Source of the DNA: Agarivorans sp. TSD2052 | GTDB taxonomy: Bacteria > Pseudomonadota > Gammaproteobacteria > Enterobacterales > Celerinatantimonadaceae | Direction: 5' to 3' | DNA: 64,000 bases | Assembly: GCF_023238625.1 (NCBI RefSeq) | Contig: NZ_CP096670.1 | Location: 3,452,501 to 3,516,500, forward strand | Shown: positions 26,837 through 36,111 of the stretch, piece by piece | Layout: every line of letters starts with the position of its first letter | Position numbering within the stretch: position 1 is the stretch's first letter | The notes under the pieces: generated by a model | What the model was told of the DNA's origin: nothing | The model's database searches: none | The model's input: only the letters and a program-made list of their open reading frames with translations | Made by a program: the position numbers and the translations under genes

Positions 26837-27769
26837 GTGTTTAGCCCCTCCCCCATTGAATCAGTCCAGTTTATGGGACACCCCGTGTTCGTAAAAAGAG
26901 ACGATCTGCTAGATAAACGCTTTTCTGGCAATAAAGCACGCAAGTTCTATCACTTCTTAGTAAATGAACAGCCGCAAGTCACTCAAGTAGTAAGCAGTGG
27001 CTCGCCACAGGCCAATTCATTGTATTCACTCGCGGCCTTAGCAAAGCTGAAGAATTGGCAGTGTGAGTTTTACGTTGATCATATTCCTAGCTGGCTGCGA
27101 CAAAACCCTAGCGGTAATTATCAAGCAGCCATCGAGCTAGGTGCTCGTATTATTGAGGTGCGAAACTTACTGGGTAAACAAATAGCCAACCTTGATAACT
27201 TTATGCAGCAGTTGGTTAAACCCTGTTTAACCGAGCAGCAATTGTTTGTTCCAGAAGGCGGACGCTGTGAATACGCCAGAGAAGGTGTGGTGCTACTGGC
27301 GCAAGAAATAGAACAATGGCAGTTACAACACGGTATTGCGCGCTTAAATGTAATGCTTCCCGCAGGGACCGGCACCACAGCGTTATTCCTCAGTGAATAT
27401 TTTTGTAAGTTTAACCCAAGCATTCATGTGCTTAGCTGCACCTGCGTAGGCGATGAAGATTATTTACGTTTACAATTTAGTCTGCTAAATAGCGATATCA
27501 GCACACACCCTACAATATTGCCTCGCGCCAAAAAGTTTCACTTTGGCAAACTCTACCTAGAGCATTACCAAACTTGGCTAGCATTAAATCAGCAAACGGC
27601 GATAGAGTTTGACTTACTATATGATCCTATTGGTTGGCAATGCTTAGTGAGCTATCTTGGTGCCCACACTGACAGCACACCAACACTGTATATTCACCAA
27701 GGTGGCTTATTAGGTAATCAAAGTATGCTAGCGCGCTACCAACGAAAATATCCGCAGTTAAGTGCTTAG
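26837..27769 (+). CDS. PLP-dependent ACC deaminase / D-cysteine desulfhydrase family protein
   Basis: 310 residues from GTG 26837, with GGTGA just upstream; no in-frame ATG precedes it. Fold type II PLP enzyme: FVKRDDLLDKRFSGNKARK holds the Schiff-base Lys, and LPAGTGTTALF the phosphate-binding loop. Relatives deaminate 1-aminocyclopropane-1-carboxylate or desulfurate D-cysteine; the exact substrate cannot be told. It overlaps the convergent gene by 4 nt. Confidence 0.85.
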   Translation: MFSPSPIESVQFMGHPVFVKRDDLLDKRFSGNKARKFYHFLVNEQPQVTQVVSSGSPQANSLYSLAALAKLKNWQCEFYVDHIPSWLRQNPSGNYQAAIELGARIIEVRNLLGKQIANLDNFMQQLVKPCLTEQQLFVPEGGRCEYAREGVVLLAQEIEQWQLQHGIARLNVMLPAGTGTTALFLSEYFCKFNPSIHVLSCTCVGDEDYLRLQFSLLNSDISTHPTILPRAKKFHFGKLYLEHYQTWLALNQQTAIEFDLLYDPIGWQCLVSYLGAHTDSTPTLYIHQGGLLGNQSMLARYQRKYPQLSA

Positions 27770-28524
27770 CGCCAATTTAACCAATAGCTGTACTGGAAGT
27801 CTTCAGCTAGATTGACCGTTTCTTGATAACTTTCAGTGGGCGTATTTAGGCATTCGGTTCCATTAAACTCTGGTTCTGCCCAGCCGGTATTTTCATCTAA
27901 AAACTCCCGAACATAACCCCAACGCCCGCAAGACAGAATGCTGTCATAACCCACATCACGCTGACAGACCACGCAAGTTTCAAACTCAACCTGAATATCT
28001 TGCCCTTCTTTACCTAAGGCATCTGACACGAATGGCGTGTCGTAAATGGCCAAGGTCGATGAACGTTTAGGGCGTCCCTGCCAAGGCTTATCTCGATTAT
28101 CTTCTGGGGTATCATGCACCCCGTAACCATGCTCAAGCGGTGCCGCATCATAAAATGGCTCCAGTAACTGCTTCGGAGCATCCACTTGTGAACGCTGCTC
28201 ACCATCGAGTAAACGGCGATTTGTGGTGCGAACTTGCAAGATCCGATATTGGCTGCATTGTGCTTTATTATCTAAATCTAGTTCTCCATCAGTATTGGCG
28301 AATAGGTGTATTTCTATGCCAACGCCTGTCGCGTTGTCGCGGGCAATATAAGAAGCTTGCTGACGACCGCTGTGGTACCAAGCTTTAGAGAAAACCAGTA
28401 TACCCACGTTTTGTTGCTGATAAGTCACCGGACAAACTTTACCCACCAGCAGATCTTCGGCCGACGCCGAATGCCCCAATAGCCACACACCCGTCATCAT
28501 TACCTGTAATAAGTAGCGCTTCAT
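27766..28524 (-). CDS. hypothetical secreted protein
   Basis: 252 residues with a signal peptide (cleavage near SASAED). It has several Cys, including CVVC and paired Cys near both ends, consistent with an oxidised periplasmic protein. No family recognised. The stop overlaps that of the convergent PLP enzyme gene. Confidence 0.75.
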   Translation of the reverse strand: MKRYLLQVMMTGVWLLGHSASAEDLLVGKVCPVTYQQQNVGILVFSKAWYHSGRQQASYIARDNATGVGIEIHLFANTDGELDLDNKAQCSQYRILQVRTTNRRLLDGEQRSQVDAPKQLLEPFYDAAPLEHGYGVHDTPEDNRDKPWQGRPKRSSTLAIYDTPFVSDALGKEGQDIQVEFETCVVCQRDVGYDSILSCGRWGYVREFLDENTGWAEPEFNGTECLNTPTESYQETVNLAEDFQYSYWLNWR

Positions 28525-28696
28525 AAAGGCTCCAATTGCAGATTAATCACTAACCATTATTTAAGTGTAGTGGCTTTTATCAATTTCAATTTGGCCGTTC
28601 TATTTTTTCATCACTGATATTTTTATGACTAAACACTTGGTTTTAACGCCTCGACAATGGCAAGCTAAAGCCAAGTTGAAAAGGATTGGTAAATCA

Positions 28697-29731
28697 ATGG
28701 CTAGAATATCTCAACACGCTCTTAAGCAAGCCGCCCAAGCAGGCATTATTAGTGAGCAACAAGCCGATAGCTTGCACCTGTTTCTCCAGCAGCAAGACAG
28801 CCATACTCCGCGTTTTAACTTTACCCATCTGCTGTATTATTTCGGCGGTTTAATTGCCATTGGCGCAATGACACTATTTATGAATCTTGCATGGGAAGGC
28901 TTTGGTGGTTGGGGAATCGTTAGTATTAGCTTGGGGTATGCTGTATTAGCCTTAATACTGTGCCAACGCTTTAAGAATCAAGGGCTTGTCATTCCTGCTG
29001 GCATTTGCGCCACCTTTGTTATTTGTTTAACACCGCTAGCGATATATGGCTTACAACAGGCTATGGGCTGGTGGCCGTCATCTAGCCAATATCAGGATTA
29101 CCATCGCTATATCCAGTGGCAATGGATTTACATGGAAGTAGCCACCTTAGTAGTGGGGCTGATCCTTAGCTGGCATTATCGCTACCCTTTCATGATATTA
29201 CCTATCGCCGTAACCCTTTGGTATATGAGTATGGATATTGCGGCAATGCTAACGGGGCATCGCCCCGATTACCTATTTAGGGCCTTGGTGTCGCTCTATT
29301 TTGGCTTGGCTATGATACTCATTGCTTTTTGGGTGGATATTCGCAGCCGCCACTGTGGTGACTACGCTTTTTGGCTTTACCTGTTTGGCGTATTGACTTT
29401 TTGGTGTGGCCTCACGATGCAAGATTCAAACAGTGAACTGGCTAAACTTGGCTACTTTGTGACAAACTTAGTAATGATGCTCTGTGGGGTAATTTTGGCC
29501 CGTAAAGTGTTTGTGGTATTTGCCGCCTTTGGCAGCTTTGCCTACTTGTACCACTTAGCCGATAGTGTATTTCAAGACAGTTGGTTGTTTCCAATCTCTC
29601 TCACCATTATCGGTTTAGCCATCGTTTACCTTGGGATCCTCTGGCAGAAACACCAACTGAGTTTAAGCAGTAAACTTCGTGCCTACTTGCCGCTTGCTTT
29701 GCAGGAGCTGTTAGCCAGTAAAGCGCACTAA
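28697..29731 (+). CDS. multi-pass membrane protein, DUF2157-like
   Basis: About 344 residues from ATG 28697 (AAGGA upstream); a start at 28625 would add 24 basic residues and has no ribosome site. A helical N-terminal part (QAGIISEQQADSLHLFLQQ) precedes about nine to ten membrane helices, the DUF2157 layout. Function unknown. Confidence 0.7.
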   Translation: MARISQHALKQAAQAGIISEQQADSLHLFLQQQDSHTPRFNFTHLLYYFGGLIAIGAMTLFMNLAWEGFGGWGIVSISLGYAVLALILCQRFKNQGLVIPAGICATFVICLTPLAIYGLQQAMGWWPSSSQYQDYHRYIQWQWIYMEVATLVVGLILSWHYRYPFMILPIAVTLWYMSMDIAAMLTGHRPDYLFRALVSLYFGLAMILIAFWVDIRSRHCGDYAFWLYLFGVLTFWCGLTMQDSNSELAKLGYFVTNLVMMLCGVILARKVFVVFAAFGSFAYLYHLADSVFQDSWLFPISLTIIGLAIVYLGILWQKHQLSLSSKLRAYLPLALQELLASKAH

Positions 29732-29980
29732 TTCTAGACATAGTTTTAGCCCTTAAACGTTTCCAACGCTAGCTGAACATTCCCATTTTTCAGTACTGCC
29801 AAATGGATTACCTCTTTAGGGTTAAAGCCACTCAGCCATTCGTTTTTTCACAAGAAAAGCTCTTAACAAAACCCACTAACTAAAAAAAACAATCTAAACT
29901 TATAGTCAAGTTACGAGGGTATGGCTTTGTTTTATTTACTTTAATGTCATTAATAATGAAATGTGTGAGTGGTTATAAAC

Positions 29981-31612
29981 ATGAATGTTAAGAGTTTAAG
30001 ATTTAGGTATTCACTGATATTTGCGGTAAATGCATTACTGCTAATAACAGTATCGCTGATCGGATTTAACGTAGGGAAAAGTACTTCTATCAGTTTAGCT
30101 ACGGTAGAAGAAAACATATTACCAGCATTAGCTTCGGTACTTAATGCTGATCGCGACCTCTATCAAGCCAGGGTTGCCGAACTTGAGGCCATTGAAGCAA
30201 AACCTGAAGAGCGAGCAGCCTTTTTGGCCAGTTATCAAGAGAATGCCCAACAAGCCCAGCAGCGGATGCAGAAATTTAAAGATTTGCTGAGTGCTTATCC
30301 TAGCGCTACCCAAGGTCTCGATAGCTTTGGGCAGCGATTTAGTCAGTGGGAAAAGCACAGTTCAGAAGTGTTTACCCTACTTAAAGCAAACAATACCAAA
30401 CAAGCTATCGAATTAAGTAAAGGGCTCAGCCTCAGTAGTTTCGACAGCGTAAGAGATCTTTACAACACAGCGACTGAAGCCGCTGAGCAATTAGCTAATG
30501 ACATTGAACGAGAGTCTAAAGCCACGGTACATAATCAACTTAATGCACTGAGTATTGTAGCCATTACAGCCGTTATTCTATCTATTTTATTGGCCTATTA
30601 CGGCCCTAAAATATTGGTTGATTCGATTACACGTATTACCACCCGAATAAACGATATTTCACAAGGTGACGGCGACTTAACCCAAAGATTAGAAGTACAA
30701 CGACAAGATGAAATAGGCGAGTTAGCAAACAGCTTCAACCAGTTTGTCGAGTTGCTAGAAGGCCTAATCAACAATGTTAATAAGCTGTCTAATGAACTCA
30801 GTGAGTCGATAATTAACATCAGTCAAAAATCAGAGCAAACCACAGAAGTCAGTAAGGAACAAAACCAATCGGTCGAAATGATCGCCACAGCGGTGACCGA
30901 AATGGCAGCCGCTATTCGCGAGGTGGCTAATAACGCCAACCATGCTGCAGAAGAAGTAAATACTGTGAATAGCCAAACTGAACAAGGGCAAAATGTTACT
31001 AAAAAATCCGTAGAGCACATCACCTTACTTTCAAATACCGTGCAAAATGCCTCAGATGTTGTGGAGAGTTTATCTCAAGATTCTGACCGCATTGCTTCAG
31101 TGCTAGATGTTATTCGAGGCATTGCCGAGCAAACCAATTTACTGGCGCTAAATGCCGCGATTGAAGCAGCCCGAGCAGGCGAGCAAGGCCGTGGTTTTGC
31201 GGTGGTGGCCGACGAAGTAAGAAGTTTGGCCAGTAAAACCCAACAATCAACTGAAGATATTCAGAAAATGATTGAAGCTTTACAAAGTGGAGTAACTCAA
31301 GCTGTTGAAGCAATCAACAAAGGATCTACTGTCGCCGAGGGAACGGTAGACTTAGCGAATCAAACCTTAACGGCACTTAATCAAATCCTTGAATCCACCT
31401 CTAGAGTGAGCGAGGTATCTGCATCTACAGCGACTTCTACTGAAGAACAAAGCCATGTAACCGAAGACATTGACCGTAACTTAAATGAGCTAGCGGACAA
31501 AACTAGAATTAACTTAGAAAACTCTACCGAATCTTTAGCCAACGCCCAAAGAGCTTTAGAGCAGGCTGAATCACTTAACCAACAACTCAGTCGTTTTAAA
31601 GTTTCAGGCTAA
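29981..31612 (+). CDS. methyl-accepting chemotaxis protein
   Basis: About 543 residues from ATG 29981. First membrane helix near residues 10-30, periplasmic four-helix sensor to about 185, second helix, HAMP domain with [11 protein letters not shown], then the signalling coiled coil with tip motif [16 protein letters not shown]. The ligand is unknown. No che genes adjacent. No terminator on its own strand is evident; the following hairpins serve the opposite strand. Confidence 0.92.
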   Translation: MNVKSLRFRYSLIFAVNALLLITVSLIGFNVGKSTSISLATVEENILPALASVLNADRDLYQARVAELEAIEAKPEERAAFLASYQENAQQAQQRMQKFKDLLSAYPSATQGLDSFGQRFSQWEKHSSEVFTLLKANNTKQAIELSKGLSLSSFDSVRDLYNTATEAAEQLANDIERESKATVHNQLNALSIVAITAVILSILLAYYGPKILVDSITRITTRINDISQGDGDLTQRLEVQRQDEIGELANSFNQFVELLEGLINNVNKLSNELSESIINISQKSEQTTEVSKEQNQSVEMIATAVTEMAAAIREVANNANHAAEEVNTVNSQTEQGQNVTKKSVEHITLLSNTVQNASDVVESLSQDSDRIASVLDVIRGIAEQTNLLALNAAIEAARAGEQGRGFAVVADEVRSLASKTQQSTEDIQKMIEALQSGVTQAVEAINKGSTVAEGTVDLANQTLTALNQILESTSRVSEVSASTATSTEEQSHVTEDIDRNLNELADKTRINLENSTESLANAQRALEQAESLNQQLSRFKVSG

Positions 31613-31623
31613 ATAAACACTAT

Positions 31624-31652
31624 AAAAAAGCAGCACTGAATCTAGTGCTGCT
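31624..31652 (-). terminator. hairpin/T-tract, unit 1
   Basis: GCAGCAC (31630-31636) and GTGCTGC (31645-31651), 8-nt loop, then T6 on the minus strand. Confidence 0.7.
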
Positions 31653-31735
31653 ACAGTCTAATAAAATCCTAGCTTTCTGCTTACGCGGTATTGATGCAAA
31701 GAGAGTACGACTAACCAATGACTCAAAAAAAGCAT

Positions 31736-31766
31736 AAAAAAAAAGCAGCACCAAATCTAGTGCTGC
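31736..31766 (-). terminator. hairpin/T-tract, unit 2
   Basis: GCAGCAC (31745-31751) and GTGCTGC (31760-31766), 8-nt loop, then T9 on the minus strand. Confidence 0.75.
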
Positions 31767-31851
31767 TACAGTCTACTAAAATCCTAGCTTTCTGCTTACG
31801 CGGTATTGAGGCAAAGAGAGTACGACTAACCAATGACTCAAAAAAAAGCAT

Positions 31852-31880
31852 AAAAAAAGCTGCACTAAATCTAGTGCAGC
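31852..31880 (-). terminator. hairpin/T-tract, unit 3 (first met after hutZ)
   Basis: GCTGCAC (31859-31865) and GTGCAGC (31874-31880), 8-nt loop, then T7. It is about 100 nt past the hutZ stop and carries the compensatory base-pair change. Confidence 0.75.
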
Positions 31881-31980
31881 TACAGTCTAATAAGACCCAA
31901 GGTTTCAGCTTACGCTGAGTGTGGAGAGAGTACTTACGTACCAGGGCAGCTAAGCCCCATTGGGTGTAAACCCTGAGCCC

Positions 31981-32493
31981 TTAGGCTCGTTTTTTATGCC
32001 CTTCCTTCAAGTGCACAAAATCTACATCATCAAGCCCCTGAATATCAAAAGCTTGACCAAATCCTTTTACATAGCGACCTTTCACGGGTGATAAAGCAAA
32101 TAAACTAAAGTCGGCTAACTGGCGTAAGTTTCCCACTATTTCGCCATGGCGTTGCTCTAATAAATCCAATACTTGTTCACGAGGTTCACTATCAACTTGC
32201 TTGGCGATAACGTCATAACTTAGCCGCTTTCGCGCATAAATCTGTTTAGTATCAACTTCATCAGCGATCAACATCACAGCGGCCTTTTCGTGAGCACGCA
32301 GGTAATCAGCGTGCTTAGATATATCACTGATTAAAATGTAAAATGCTCCCTGATAACTGACAAAAGGAGAATAAGAACTATGTGGAAAGCCATCTTCCCC
32401 AATAGAAGCAATTAAAATGCTTTGTTGGCTAGCAATAAATTCGGCAATTTCAGGGCCAAGGCGTGATGCTAAACGTTGCTTCTTATCAATCAT
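31981..32493 (-). CDS. hutZ: haem utilisation protein HutZ
   Basis: 170 residues of the split-barrel PNPOx-like fold; opens RLGPEIAEFIASQQSILIAS and contains the C-terminal half GRYVKGFGQAFDI typical of HutZ. HutZ enzymes bind haem and open the ring to release iron in the cytoplasm. The start overlaps hutX by 4 nt (ATGA). Upstream control comes from the Fur-type box at 33.1 kb. Confidence 0.9.
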   Translation of the reverse strand: MIDKKQRLASRLGPEIAEFIASQQSILIASIGEDGFPHSSYSPFVSYQGAFYILISDISKHADYLRAHEKAAVMLIADEVDTKQIYARKRLSYDVIAKQVDSEPREQVLDLLEQRHGEIVGNLRQLADFSLFALSPVKGRYVKGFGQAFDIQGLDDVDFVHLKEGHKKRA

Positions 32494-33008
32494 AACGATG
32501 TGTTCTCTAATTCCGTTAGGGCCATATTCTGTTTCAAAATTTCAAAGCGCTCTACTTGTTTCGGCAACAATACGCGTTTACGGTCCCGCCCTAAATAAAT
32601 TTTAAAAATGGTGTCGCCATTATCATCAAAAAACTGAAAACAGTAGCTTTCTACCCCACGCAAGGGCTTGCTCACTAAAGCAACACTGGCGATATTTTCA
32701 AGTTTAAGGTGACCATGAAGATGGCTTTGCTTATCCATTAGATTGTAATAGCCGTGGCCGGGCTTTCCACATGGAAAGTTGTCTTTTATTTCAAACACCG
32801 AACCAGCAACTTGCACGATGGTCGTCATCGGCCCCCAGCTAGGTAAATCGTACATTAACCACTGTAATTGCTCATGTGGCAACCAACATGCCCAATGTTC
32901 AGGTAAGTGTGCAACGACTTCAGCTTCACTGCACTTAGCTTGTTGAGCTAGCTGAGCCACACTAAGTTCACTGTGTTGCTCAATTACCTCGGCCAGCGAT
33001 AACACCAT
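32490..33008 (-). CDS. hutX: haem carrier HutX
   Basis: 172 residues from ATG 33008 with AGGAG upstream; the TTG one codon earlier is not needed. HutX/HuvX family, with LMDKQSHLHGHLKLENIASVA and a QFFDDNGDTIFKIYLGR segment. It carries haem to HutZ. Divergent from tonB with a shared control region. The radical-SAM partner hutW, usual in Vibrio, is absent here. Confidence 0.9.
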   Translation of the reverse strand: MVLSLAEVIEQHSELSVAQLAQQAKCSEAEVVAHLPEHWACWLPHEQLQWLMYDLPSWGPMTTIVQVAGSVFEIKDNFPCGKPGHGYYNLMDKQSHLHGHLKLENIASVALVSKPLRGVESYCFQFFDDNGDTIFKIYLGRDRKRVLLPKQVERFEILKQNMALTELENTSL

Positions 33009-33111
33009 CAAAATCTCCTATCAATCATTGTTACTCTTTTCGTATCTACCTAAACGCAGCAGTGCGTTGGAGTACTTAACTTGAGATTACCTTAACCGAC
33101 CAAAACACCAA

Positions 33112-33130
33112 ATGCAAATCATTATCATTT
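33112..33130. promoter_or_regulatory. Fur box in the hutX-tonB divergent region
   Basis: ATGCAAATCATTATCATTT matches the Fur 19-mer with core AATCATTATCATT. It lies about 100 nt before hutX and 70 nt before tonB, so iron repression of both units is likely. Confidence 0.7.
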
Positions 33131-33199
33131 GTATTTACAAAGTTTGAATTTACGATTATTCTAAGACCTGTTTTTAGCATTAATGTGTAAGGGTGAAGA

Positions 33200-33970
33200 A
33201 TGAGGAAGCTTAGTTTGGCCGTGCTGATTTCAGCCGCTATTCATGGCTACGTTATATCTAAGCAACCTAAACACGAGGTATTTAGCCCAAGCTCTGGGGG
33301 GCAGGCATCTGCACCAAGTATAGCAGTAATGGCAATCAATACTTCAGTGGCAACGGCTAGCCCTGAGCCCACAGAAATTAAGCCTGAGACGGCTGCTGTT
33401 AAAACAAAATCAGCCACTAAGCCTCGTTCTGAGAAGTTGACTGAAGCGCCAAAAACATTGAAGGAAGAGAACAGTGAAAAGCCAACTGATCAACCAAACA
33501 GCGACTCGCAGCTTGCCCAATCTCAATCGACGCCAACGCAACAAACAGAAAAGGCGCAGCCAGACCCCATTAAGCCTGCAACAAAGCCTGATGATAAGCG
33601 CCAGCCTATCACTGAAGAGCAAGCTGTAAACGCATCAGTAAGCCAACTTGATAGCAAACCTCAATCTGAACAGGGTTTATCGCAAGTTCCTCGCCTGAAT
33701 AGCCAACCAAGATTTTCTCAGCCCCCTGCTGCTCCCATCTACCCGCGTCTAGCGAAAAAGCGAGGCTTAGAAGGAACGGTATTAGTAGAAGTTTGGATTG
33801 ACCAAAAAGGGCAGCAAACCAAGCAGCAAATATCGAGCAGCTCAGGGGTTAAAAGCCTTGATAAAGCCGCGCTCAAAGCAGTGCAAAAATGGCGTTTCAA
33901 AGCACTGATCGTAGAAGGCCAAGCGCAAGCTTCACGCGCGCTTATTCCCATTAAATTTAAACTGAGTTAA
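33200..33970 (+). CDS. tonB: TonB energy-transducing protein
   Basis: 256 residues. N-terminal membrane anchor, a long Pro/Lys/Glu/Gln-rich periplasmic spacer (about 45-175), then the C-terminal TonB domain with YPRLAKKRGLEGTVLVEVWI and SGVKSLDKAALKAVQKWRF. It transmits proton-motive force to outer-membrane haem receptors. First gene of a six-gene operon. Confidence 0.92.
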   Translation: MRKLSLAVLISAAIHGYVISKQPKHEVFSPSSGGQASAPSIAVMAINTSVATASPEPTEIKPETAAVKTKSATKPRSEKLTEAPKTLKEENSEKPTDQPNSDSQLAQSQSTPTQQTEKAQPDPIKPATKPDDKRQPITEEQAVNASVSQLDSKPQSEQGLSQVPRLNSQPRFSQPPAAPIYPRLAKKRGLEGTVLVEVWIDQKGQQTKQQISSSSGVKSLDKAALKAVQKWRFKALIVEGQAQASRALIPIKFKLS

Positions 33971-33974
33971 CCCT

Positions 33975-34715
33975 ATGCAAATTTTATCTTCTGAGCAGCT
34001 TTCCGCTGTAAGCAACATTATTACAGCCGAGCAACTTGGTGATTTACGCTGGCCAATTGTATTTTGCTCCATATTGGCTTGCGCAATTATTGTCGAACGC
34101 ATCGTAACGCTAGCAGTTGTGCATATCTCTAACCATCAGCGAAACTGGTTAAGCCAAGCCACCCATTTACTCGCTAACAAGCAGTCACCTTGCTCAAAGA
34201 ACGCCCCCTGCTTTTCTCGCTCTCGCTGCTTGGCTCGAAAAGCGATTTGCTTACTGCTGGTGCATAAAAACCAAGCTAAATCACTACGCGAAGAGATCGC
34301 AGCGGTGTGGTTACGTCAGCAACAACAAAAGCTAGCTCGTGGGATAAAAGCGCTACACATTTTGGCCCTGATTAGCCCCTTGCTTGGTTTACTAGGCACC
34401 GTGTTAGGACTGATTGAAATGTTTGATGCTTTAGCGAGCAGTGAACAGGCGGTAAACCCTGCCATGCTATCGCAAGGCTTAGGCACCGCCATGTACACAA
34501 CCGCCGCAGGCCTGTTGGTGACAGTTCCCGCTTTAGCTTTTGCTCATGGTTTAAGCCTATGGAAAGAACGCATTATTCATGAACTAGAAACCATGATTAA
34601 CCAAGCTAACTTAATGCTAGAAGGGGTAAATACCTTAGCTGACGACGCTCGCACTCTGTCAGCTTTTCAGCCTAGCGCTGCGCTAACCCCTAGCCTGGAG
34701 CAAGCGTCGGTATGA
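33975..34715 (+). CDS. exbB: ExbB/MotA/TolQ proton-channel protein
   Basis: 246 residues with three membrane helices and the family block LISPLLGLLGTVLGLIEMF. The cytosolic loop between helices 1 and 2 holds five Cys in about 25 residues, which is unusual for ExbB. Forms the TonB motor with ExbD. Overlaps exbD by 4 nt. Confidence 0.92.
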   Translation: MQILSSEQLSAVSNIITAEQLGDLRWPIVFCSILACAIIVERIVTLAVVHISNHQRNWLSQATHLLANKQSPCSKNAPCFSRSRCLARKAICLLLVHKNQAKSLREEIAAVWLRQQQQKLARGIKALHILALISPLLGLLGTVLGLIEMFDALASSEQAVNPAMLSQGLGTAMYTTAAGLLVTVPALAFAHGLSLWKERIIHELETMINQANLMLEGVNTLADDARTLSAFQPSAALTPSLEQASV

Positions 34716-35149
34716 TTCGCTTAGAAGAACAGCATGGCAGCTTTAGCATGGTGCCTGATTTAACCGCCTTGCTGGATATCATCTTCATTGTATTAGTATT
34801 TTTATTGTTAACGGCCAACAATCGTGTCTATCAAATGGATATGAGCTTACCCCCTTCTGAGCGGGGCCAAACCCGTTTAGCCACTGAACCTGCGCAGATC
34901 CAACTGAGCTTATTTCAAGGGAACCCTATTTGGGGGCTAGGCGAACAACGCTATCAGAGCTTTAAACAATTTGAGGTAGCGCTAAACCAACAGGTTCACA
35001 AGCCGGGCACTGCCGAGGAGCAAAAACCCAGTGTCAGCTTAGCCAGTGAACGCCAGGTACCGGTAGAGCATTTATTGAAAATGCTTGAGTTATTGCAACA
35101 ACTCAATATTGAAACAACCCAAATTTTAATGGAAAAAAACCATGAATAA
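34712..35149 (+). CDS. exbD: ExbD/TolR biopolymer transport protein
   Basis: 145 residues: a single N-terminal membrane helix with the essential Asp in PDLTALLDIIFIVLVFLL, then the periplasmic domain. Its end overlaps hutB by 8 nt. Confidence 0.92.
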   Translation: MIRLEEQHGSFSMVPDLTALLDIIFIVLVFLLLTANNRVYQMDMSLPPSERGQTRLATEPAQIQLSLFQGNPIWGLGEQRYQSFKQFEVALNQQVHKPGTAEEQKPSVSLASERQVPVEHLLKMLELLQQLNIETTQILMEKNHE

Positions 35150-35996
35150 GCCCCTACTCTCGCCGCTCGGATCCGCTATTGTCGGCTTCGCTTTGTTGTT
35201 CAGTAGCACATTAGATGCAAAGCCCTTAAGCCGCGTGATCAGTGCAGGCGCTAACATTACCGAAATCATCATTGCTTTAGATGCCCAGCAGCAGCTAGTC
35301 GCTGTAGACTCCACCAGCCAATTACCTAATGGCTCAGCACTGCCAGTAGTAGGCTACCACCGCCAACTCAGCGCCGAAGGACTATTGGCACTGAATCCTG
35401 ACGCCGTCATAGGGAGTGAGGATATCGGACCCGACAGTAGTATTGCTCAGTTAGAGCAAGCAGGTATTGCAGTACACAAGTTAAATAGCCAATCTAGCAT
35501 TGCTAGTCTCAAGCAGCGCATAGATCAGTTAGCGAACTTAATGGGGCACCCGCAACAAGGCCAAGCATTGCAAGTAAACCTCGCCGAACAACTCACGCAG
35601 CTCGAACACCAAGCAGCTTCAGCCAAGGCGGTTAAGACCCTGTTTTTTATTAGCCATGATGCAAAGAAAATGCTTGCCGCTGGCGACCAAACTACCGCCA
35701 ATAGTATTATTGAGCTCGCCGGCGCAGTAAACTTAGCCAAGCCTCACATTAATAGCTACAAGCCTTTATCCGAGGAAGCGATTTTATCCTTACAGCCTGA
35801 ACTATTGCTTTTCAGCCAACGCAGCTTAGATAAGTTAGGTGGCATCGCTGGGGTATTAAAGAGTTTTCCGGTATTAGCTGCAACGCCCGCTGGAAAATCT
35901 AAAGCTATCTATGCTATTGATGGACATGCACTAATTGGTGGCTTAGGCTTGGCAAGCATAGATGAAGCGGTGCGACTGACCCAGCGTTTACAATAG
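35142..35996 (+). CDS. hutB: haem ABC transporter substrate-binding protein
   Basis: 284 residues with a signal peptide (cleavage near TLDAKP) and the cluster-8 binding-protein fold (RVISAGANITEIIIAL). Binds haem in the periplasm and delivers it to HutCD. A 14-bp perfect hairpin follows the stop, as often seen after binding-protein genes. Confidence 0.9.
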   Translation: MNKPLLSPLGSAIVGFALLFSSTLDAKPLSRVISAGANITEIIIALDAQQQLVAVDSTSQLPNGSALPVVGYHRQLSAEGLLALNPDAVIGSEDIGPDSSIAQLEQAGIAVHKLNSQSSIASLKQRIDQLANLMGHPQQGQALQVNLAEQLTQLEHQAASAKAVKTLFFISHDAKKMLAAGDQTTANSIIELAGAVNLAKPHINSYKPLSEEAILSLQPELLLFSQRSLDKLGGIAGVLKSFPVLAATPAGKSKAIYAIDGHALIGGLGLASIDEAVRLTQRLQ

Positions 35997-36021
35997 CTCT
36001 TGTCAGCTTGATGCCCTTAAC

Positions 36022-36052
36022 GAGTAACAATGGCTGCAAGCCATTGTTACTC
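36022..36052 (+). repeat. 14-bp perfect hairpin between hutB and hutC
   Basis: GAGTAACAATGGCT and AGCCATTGTTACTC with a 3-nt GCA loop. No T tract follows, so it is more likely an mRNA-stabilising or REP-like element than a terminator. Confidence 0.7.
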
Positions 36053-36111
36053 AATAAAGATTACCTCTAGTCTGAGTAAAGCTCATGTTAGTGTTTTAGT
36101 AGGTTATATTG

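Larger units (their letters stand above)
31624..31938 (-). ncRNA. three tandem ~115-nt hairpin/T-tract units, candidate small RNAs
   Basis: The units repeat with periods 115 and 114 nt (hairpins start at 31630, 31745, 31859). Two are nearly identical, the third (nearest hutZ) is diverged and partly conserved. On the minus strand each contains a conserved body, including a GTAA loop between short arms, then a 7-bp hairpin and a T tract. In the third unit the stem changes from GCAGCAC/GTGCTGC to GCTGCAC/GTGCAGC, a compensatory pair change. They could be serial terminators of hutXZ or tandem sRNA genes. Confidence 0.5.

Noticed and set aside
31718-31918. 66-codon plus-strand frame over the hairpin units
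   Set aside because: Its repeated peptide merely translates the triplicated RNA units and has no ribosome site.
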